Assembly (NCBI RefSeq): GCF_013760845.1
Contig: NZ_JACDUU010000009.1
Coordinates: 60,576 to 124,575 of the forward strand
Source of the DNA: [Anoxybacillus] calidus
GTDB taxonomy: Bacteria > Bacillota > Bacilli > Bacillales > Anoxybacillaceae
Direction of reading: 5' to 3'
Length of the DNA: 64,000 nucleotides
Positions 60,006-64,000 of this stretch are shown one piece after another. The position numbers and the translations under genes are program-made. Every line of letters starts with the position of its first letter. Positions within the stretch are counted from its first letter, which is position 1. Under the pieces are notes generated by a model that was given only the letters and a program-made list of their open reading frames with translations, ran no database searches and was not told where the DNA came from.

Positions 60006-62471
60006 ATGTCGGAAAATCAAAATTTACGAATTAGAGAAGTCAATATTAGTCAAGAAATGCGTTCATCGTTCCTAGATTATGCGATGAGTGTTATTGTATC
60101 GCGTGCTCTTCCGGATGTGCGTGACGGTTTAAAGCCGGTACATCGCCGTATTTTATATGCAATGCATGATTTAGGAATGACAGCAGATAAGCCGTATAAA
60201 AAATCTGCACGTATCGTCGGTGAAGTTATTGGTAAATATCATCCTCATGGAGATGCTGCTGTTTATGATACGATGGTGCGGATGGCACAAGACTTTAACT
60301 ATCGCTACATGCTTGTTGATGGACATGGAAACTTTGGTTCAATTGATGGGGACGCTGCAGCAGCAATGCGTTACACCGAGGCGCGCATGTCCAAAATAGC
60401 GATGGAACTTTTGCGTGACATTAATAAAGATACGATTGACTACCAAGATAACTACGACGGTTCAGAAAAAGAACCAATCGTGTTGCCTTCAAGATTTCCT
60501 AACTTGCTTGTTAATGGCTCGTCTGGTATTGCTGTCGGGATGGCAACAAACATTCCACCTCATCAGCTTGGCGAAGTGATTGATGCAATTTTAGCATTAA
60601 GCAAAGACCCCGACATTACCATTGCTGAATTAATGGAAATCATACCGGGACCAGACTTTCCAACAGCTGGACAGATTATTGGCCGCAGCGGAATTCGTAA
60701 AGCGTATGAAACGGGTCGCGGCTCAATTACATTGCGGGCGAAAGTAGAAATTGAGAAAAATGCAAGCGGAAAAGAAACGATTATTGTTCGAGAACTTCCT
60801 TATCAAGTGAATAAAGCAAAACTAATTGAGAAAATTGCTGAACTTGTTCGCGAAAAGAAAATTGACGGAATCACTGATTTGCGCGATGAATCCGACCGCA
60901 ACGGCATGAGAATTGTTATTGAAGTGAGAAAAGATGCTAATGCCAATGTCATTTTAAATAACTTATACAAACAAACGGCTTTGCAAACTAGTTTCGGTAT
61001 TAATATGCTTGCTTTAGTAGATGGAGAGCCGAAAGTTTTAAATTTAAAGCAATGCTTAAATTATTATTTAGACCATCAAAAAGTAGTGATTCGTCGCCGT
61101 ACAGCCTATGAATTGAAAAAAGCTGAAGCGCGGGCGCATATTTTAGAAGGATTGCGCATTGCCCTTGATCACTTAGATGAAGTAATCAACTTAATTCGTA
61201 GCTCACAAACAACTGATATTGCAAGAGAAGGGTTAATGCAACAATTTTCTTTAACGGAGAGACAAGCCCAAGCGATTTTAGATATGCGTCTTCAGAGACT
61301 TACAGGTTTAGAACGTGAAAAAATTGAACAAGAGTATAAAGATTTAGTTAAACTAATCAGTGAATTGAAAGCCATTTTGGCAGATGAAGAGAAAGTTTTA
61401 CAAATCATTCGCGATGAGCTGCTTGAAATTAAAGAAAGATTTAATGATGAGCGCAGAACAGAAATTGTCGTTGGCAGCGTTGAAGAAATCGATGACGAGG
61501 ATTTAATTCCGCGCGAAAATATTGTCGTAACATTAACACATAAAGGTTATATTAAGCGTTTGCCTGTATCGACATATAAGAGCCAAAGAAGAGGTGGTAG
61601 AGGTATTCAAGGAATGAACACAAGCGAGGACGACTTTGTTGAGCATCTATTAATTACCTCTACACATAATACAATTTTATTTTTCACAAACAAAGGAAAA
61701 GTATACCGCGCAAAAGGTTATGAAATTCCGGAGTTTGGACGTACTGCGAAAGGAATACCGATTGTTAACTTGTTAGAAATTGATAAAGACGAATGGATTA
61801 ATACAATTATCACCATTGATGAGTTCGATGATCATTCGTTCCTTTTCTTTACTACGAAAGAAGGAATTGCAAAACGTTCACCATTGTCTTCGTTCTTCAA
61901 TATTCGTAATAATGGATTAATCGCTATTAGTTTACGTGAGGGAGATGAATTAATTTCTGTTAAACTTACGGATGGATCTAAAGATATTATCGTTGGAACG
62001 AAAAAAGGTATGTTAATTCGTTTTCCGGAGACAGATGTACGAACAATGGGAAGAAATGCTACAGGAGTAAAAGCCATTACGTTGGATGCGGATGATGAAG
62101 TCGTTGGTATGGAAATATTAGATGAAGACTCAGATGTTTTAGTTGTTACAAAAAATGGATATGGAAAACGTACTCCAGCCTCAGAGTATCGCATTCAAAG
62201 CAGAGGTGGAAAAGGATTAAAAACATGCAATATTACTGAGAAAAACGGAGACGTTGTTGCGGTAAAAACAGTGACGGATGAAGAAGATTTAATGTTAATT
62301 ACTGCAAGCGGAATACTAATTCGCATCGCTGTCAGCGATATTTCTCGCATGGGCAGAAATACACAGGGAGTTAAGCTTATCCGTCTATCTGATGACAATG
62401 AATATGTTGCTACAGTTGCTAAAGTACCGAAAGAGGAAGAAAAAGATAGCGAAGAATTTGAGGAACATTAA
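60006..62471 (+). CDS. gyrA: DNA gyrase subunit A
   Basis: An 821-residue protein. Breakage-reunion domain with the catalytic Tyr in [10 protein letters not shown] (about residue 123) and the quinolone-region [14 protein letters not shown]; the C-terminal beta-pinwheel includes the GyrA box QRRGGRG, needed for DNA wrapping. AAGGGAGG precedes ATG 60006. Acidic tail. It is terminated by palindromic copy C. Confidence 0.97.
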   Translation: MSENQNLRIREVNISQEMRSSFLDYAMSVIVSRALPDVRDGLKPVHRRILYAMHDLGMTADKPYKKSARIVGEVIGKYHPHGDAAVYDTMVRMAQDFNYRYMLVDGHGNFGSIDGDAAAAMRYTEARMSKIAMELLRDINKDTIDYQDNYDGSEKEPIVLPSRFPNLLVNGSSGIAVGMATNIPPHQLGEVIDAILALSKDPDITIAELMEIIPGPDFPTAGQIIGRSGIRKAYETGRGSITLRAKVEIEKNASGKETIIVRELPYQVNKAKLIEKIAELVREKKIDGITDLRDESDRNGMRIVIEVRKDANANVILNNLYKQTALQTSFGINMLALVDGEPKVLNLKQCLNYYLDHQKVVIRRRTAYELKKAEARAHILEGLRIALDHLDEVINLIRSSQTTDIAREGLMQQFSLTERQAQAILDMRLQRLTGLEREKIEQEYKDLVKLISELKAILADEEKVLQIIRDELLEIKERFNDERRTEIVVGSVEEIDDEDLIPRENIVVTLTHKGYIKRLPVSTYKSQRRGGRGIQGMNTSEDDFVEHLLITSTHNTILFFTNKGKVYRAKGYEIPEFGRTAKGIPIVNLLEIDKDEWINTIITIDEFDDHSFLFFTTKEGIAKRSPLSSFFNIRNNGLIAISLREGDELISVKLTDGSKDIIVGTKKGMLIRFPETDVRTMGRNATGVKAITLDADDEVVGMEILDEDSDVLVVTKNGYGKRTPASEYRIQSRGGKGLKTCNITEKNGDVVAVKTVTDEEDLMLITASGILIRIAVSDISRMGRNTQGVKLIRLSDDNEYVATVAKVPKEEEKDSEEFEEH

Positions 62472-62474
62472 AAT

Positions 62475-62585
62475 AAAGAGGCTGACCTAAGAGCGAAGTG
62501 TCAGACCCCACAACACAATATAATCAATGAACGATATATTGTGAAATGAATGTGAGGTCAGTACTTATGGGTCAGCCCCTTTTTA
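62475..62585. repeat. Dispersed palindromic element, copy C (gyrA terminator)
   Basis: Left arm AAAGAGGCTGACCTAAG, GCGAAGTGTCAGACCCCACA; right arm TGTGAGGTCAGTACTTATGG, GTCAGCCCCTTTTT. The centre has AATATA/TATATT pairing. It starts four bases after the gyrA stop and ends in a T-run, so it serves as a terminator. Read on the minus strand it aligns with copy B on the plus strand through both arms and part of the loop. Confidence 0.75.
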
Positions 62586-62616
62586 AATGTTTTGCGGTAT
62601 CGGAAGGTGAAGAAAA

Positions 62617-63702
62617 GTGATACGGGTAAAAGTGAATCAATTGCAGGAAGGATGCATTTTATCAGAAGATGTATTGGGAAAATCAAACAATCCAATTATT
62701 CCTAAAAATACAATATTAACCCCTCTTTTATTAACAGTGCTAAAAAAATTTTTCATTGAAGATGTATATGTTAAATCAGTTTTGGCCAACGGTGAACCAT
62801 TTAAGCCAAGTGAAATAATCGAAAACAATCAGAATCAAGAGAGAGAGAGGGTGGAAGAAGAAAATATTTCATTGTATTTAAAAGCAGTTCAACAGTATAA
62901 GCATATTTTTCAAACTTGGCAATCAGGAGTTCCAATTGATATTGGAGAAGTTAGAGCAGTTATTATTCCATTGCTGGATAAGCTGCTCGAATCAAAAGGG
63001 GAACTATTTTCTCTATACCGTTACACAACAAAGGAAGACTATTTGTATCATCATGCGATTAGTGTAGGTTTGCTTGCAGGGTTTATAGCGAAAAACTTGA
63101 GTTATGATAAAGGAGATTATTACCAAATTGCAATATCCGGTGTTTTATGTGATTGTGGGATGGCGAAAATTGATCCAAGATTATTAACAAAAAGTTCCGC
63201 TCTTACTTCAGACGAGTATAAAGAAATAAAACAACATACAGTATATGGTTATAAAATGATTCAAAAACTTCCAACATTACAAGAAGGAGCGAAGTTAGCT
63301 GTTTTGCAACACCATGAAAGAAATGATGGAAGTGGTTATCCATTCGGGCTCGATGAAAAAAAAATTCATCCTTATAGCAAAATAGTGGCTGTAGCTGATG
63401 TTTATCATGCGATGATATCGGAGCGTCTTTATCGAGCGAAACAATCTCCATTTAAAGCGCTTGAACAGCTTCAAGCTGATAGTTTTGGAAAGTTAAGTAT
63501 GGAAAATGTTCAAGTTTTATTAGACAATCTTACTGCTTTTACTATTGGAACAAAAGTTAAGCTATCAAGTGGAGAGACAGCAGAAATTGTATTTATCTAT
63601 CCTGACTCTCCTACGCGGCCAATGGTTAAAAATTTGGAAACAAATCAGTTCGTATCGTTAAGGGAGCATCGAAATATTCATATTGAAGAAGTTATTTATT
63701 AA
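62617..63702 (+). CDS. HD-GYP-like protein with altered HD dyad
   Basis: A 361-residue cytoplasmic protein. Residues 1-80 resemble the N-terminal domain common to Bacillus HD-GYP proteins (VNQLQEGCILSEDVLGKSNN); about 135-310 is an HD-GYP fold with YHHAISVGLLAG, HTVYGYKMIQKLP, HHERNDGSGYPFGL and AVADVYHAMISERLYR; a short PilZ-like end follows. The metal dyad normally HD in LLHDIGK is GVLCDCGMAKI here, with Cys replacing the His and Met replacing the Lys, so phosphodiesterase activity on c-di-GMP is doubtful. GTG start with GGAAGG. Located between gyrA and rrn, as in Geobacillus-type genomes (recollection). Confidence 0.8.
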   Translation: MIRVKVNQLQEGCILSEDVLGKSNNPIIPKNTILTPLLLTVLKKFFIEDVYVKSVLANGEPFKPSEIIENNQNQERERVEEENISLYLKAVQQYKHIFQTWQSGVPIDIGEVRAVIIPLLDKLLESKGELFSLYRYTTKEDYLYHHAISVGLLAGFIAKNLSYDKGDYYQIAISGVLCDCGMAKIDPRLLTKSSALTSDEYKEIKQHTVYGYKMIQKLPTLQEGAKLAVLQHHERNDGSGYPFGLDEKKIHPYSKIVAVADVYHAMISERLYRAKQSPFKALEQLQADSFGKLSMENVQVLLDNLTAFTIGTKVKLSSGETAEIVFIYPDSPTRPMVKNLETNQFVSLREHRNIHIEEVIY

Positions 63703-63707
63703 AAGTT

Positions 63708-63742
63708 AAAGACAATGAGATAAAAATCATTGTCTTTTTTTA
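63708..63742 (+). terminator. Terminator of the HD-GYP gene
   Basis: AAAGACAATGA, loop, TCATTGTCTTT then TTTT; five bases after the stop. Confidence 0.85.
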
Positions 63743-63752
63743 AAAAATATAC

Positions 63753-63852
63753 TTGCGCAAATAAATGATATTAAATATAATAGAACATGTCCGATGTTTA
63801 TGTATAATATTCATTTTAATAGGTTGACATCTCTTTTTTATTTTGTTATTAT
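63753..63852 (+). promoter_or_regulatory. Tandem rrn promoters
   Basis: P1: TTGCGC (63753-63758), 17-base spacer, TATAAT (63776-63781). P2: TTGACA (63824-63829), 17-base spacer, TATTAT (63847-63852). Both lie upstream of 16S, with the leader segment CCTTGAAAACTGAACAAAAC before the gene, as in Bacillaceae rrn operons. Confidence 0.8.
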
Positions 63853-63929
63853 CAAATAGCTGTTCTAATTAAGTTCCTTGAAAACTGAACAAAACGCAAG
63901 CATCAACGTCAATTTGCTAGGTATATAAC

Positions 63930-64000
63930 TTTATTGGAGAGTTTGATCCTGGCTCAGGACGAACGCTGGCGGCGTGCCTAATACATGCAAGTCGAGCGGA
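63930..64000 (+). rRNA. rrs: 16S ribosomal RNA, 5' end only
   Basis: GGAGAGTTTGATCCTGGCTC followed by AGGACGAACGCTGGCGGCGT and GCCTAATACATGCAAGTCGA is the universal bacterial 16S 5' end. The mature end is set at about 63930 by comparison with the B. subtilis start TTTATCGGAGAG. The gene runs off the window. Confidence 0.98.

Overview
The window is a Firmicutes chromosome segment spanning the replication origin. It runs from a cluster of accessory genes on the left, through the wal operon and the purA-dnaC-gdpP-rpsF-parAB-noc-mnmG-mnmE-jag-yidC-rnpA-rpmH block, to oriC/dnaA, dnaN-recF-gyrB-gyrA, an HD-GYP gene and the first 71 bases of a 16S rRNA. The order is that of Bacillaceae. Moderate to low GC, spore genes, no remB (yaaB) between recF and gyrB, and an HD-GYP gene between gyrA and the first rrn operon point to the Geobacillus/Parageobacillus/Anoxybacillus group rather than Bacillus subtilis itself. 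That placement is inference from gene order and protein similarity as I remember it; no search was run.

Left part (1-22 kb, accessory): the 5' end of a beta-phosphoglucomutase-like HAD gene, trmH, a decayed ABC-transporter ATPase, an archaeal-type Prx6 peroxiredoxin, an amino-acid permease with a cre-like site, a LiaIH-LiaFSR envelope-stress locus, a regulatory ATPase with a 21-bp in-frame tandem repeat, a YhfW-type FAD/Rieske oxidoreductase, and a small sporulation-like cluster (two GerPA/GerPF-family peptides, two Hsp20-like proteins, one GerPC-like coiled-coil protein). After these come gene relics (an SgrR-type regulator fragment and a membrane-protein tail), uppP, a 1231-residue protein that joins an N-terminal membrane domain, a GH18-like domain, a NodB deacetylase and a GT2 polysaccharide synthase, and a secreted Thr-rich protein.

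Middle part (22-53 kb, core, almost all on the minus strand towards the origin): rlmH with a tiny CxxH/CxxC gene and a DnaA-box cluster, the walRKHIJ-htrC operon, tRNA-Phe with a broken duplicate, purA (PurBox promoter), dnaC, rplI, gdpP, yybS, rpsF-ssb-rpsR, ychF, a YyaE molybdopterin oxidoreductase, yyzM, an MscS channel, yyaC, a DUF554 protein, parA-parB, noc, rsmG, mnmG, mnmE, jag, spoIIIJ, rnpA and rpmH. Two perfect parS sites lie in walK and parB.

Right part (53-64 kb, plus strand): the bipartite oriC flanking dnaA, with many DnaA boxes and a DnaA-trio-like tract before dnaN, then yaaA, recF, gyrB, gyrA, a degenerate HD-GYP gene and tandem rrn promoters before 16S. Genes on both sides are transcribed away from oriC, so most core genes are co-directional with replication. 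Three related ~100-120 bp palindromic elements (3.7, 15.5 and 62.5 kb) are the clearest structure that gene calls do not explain.
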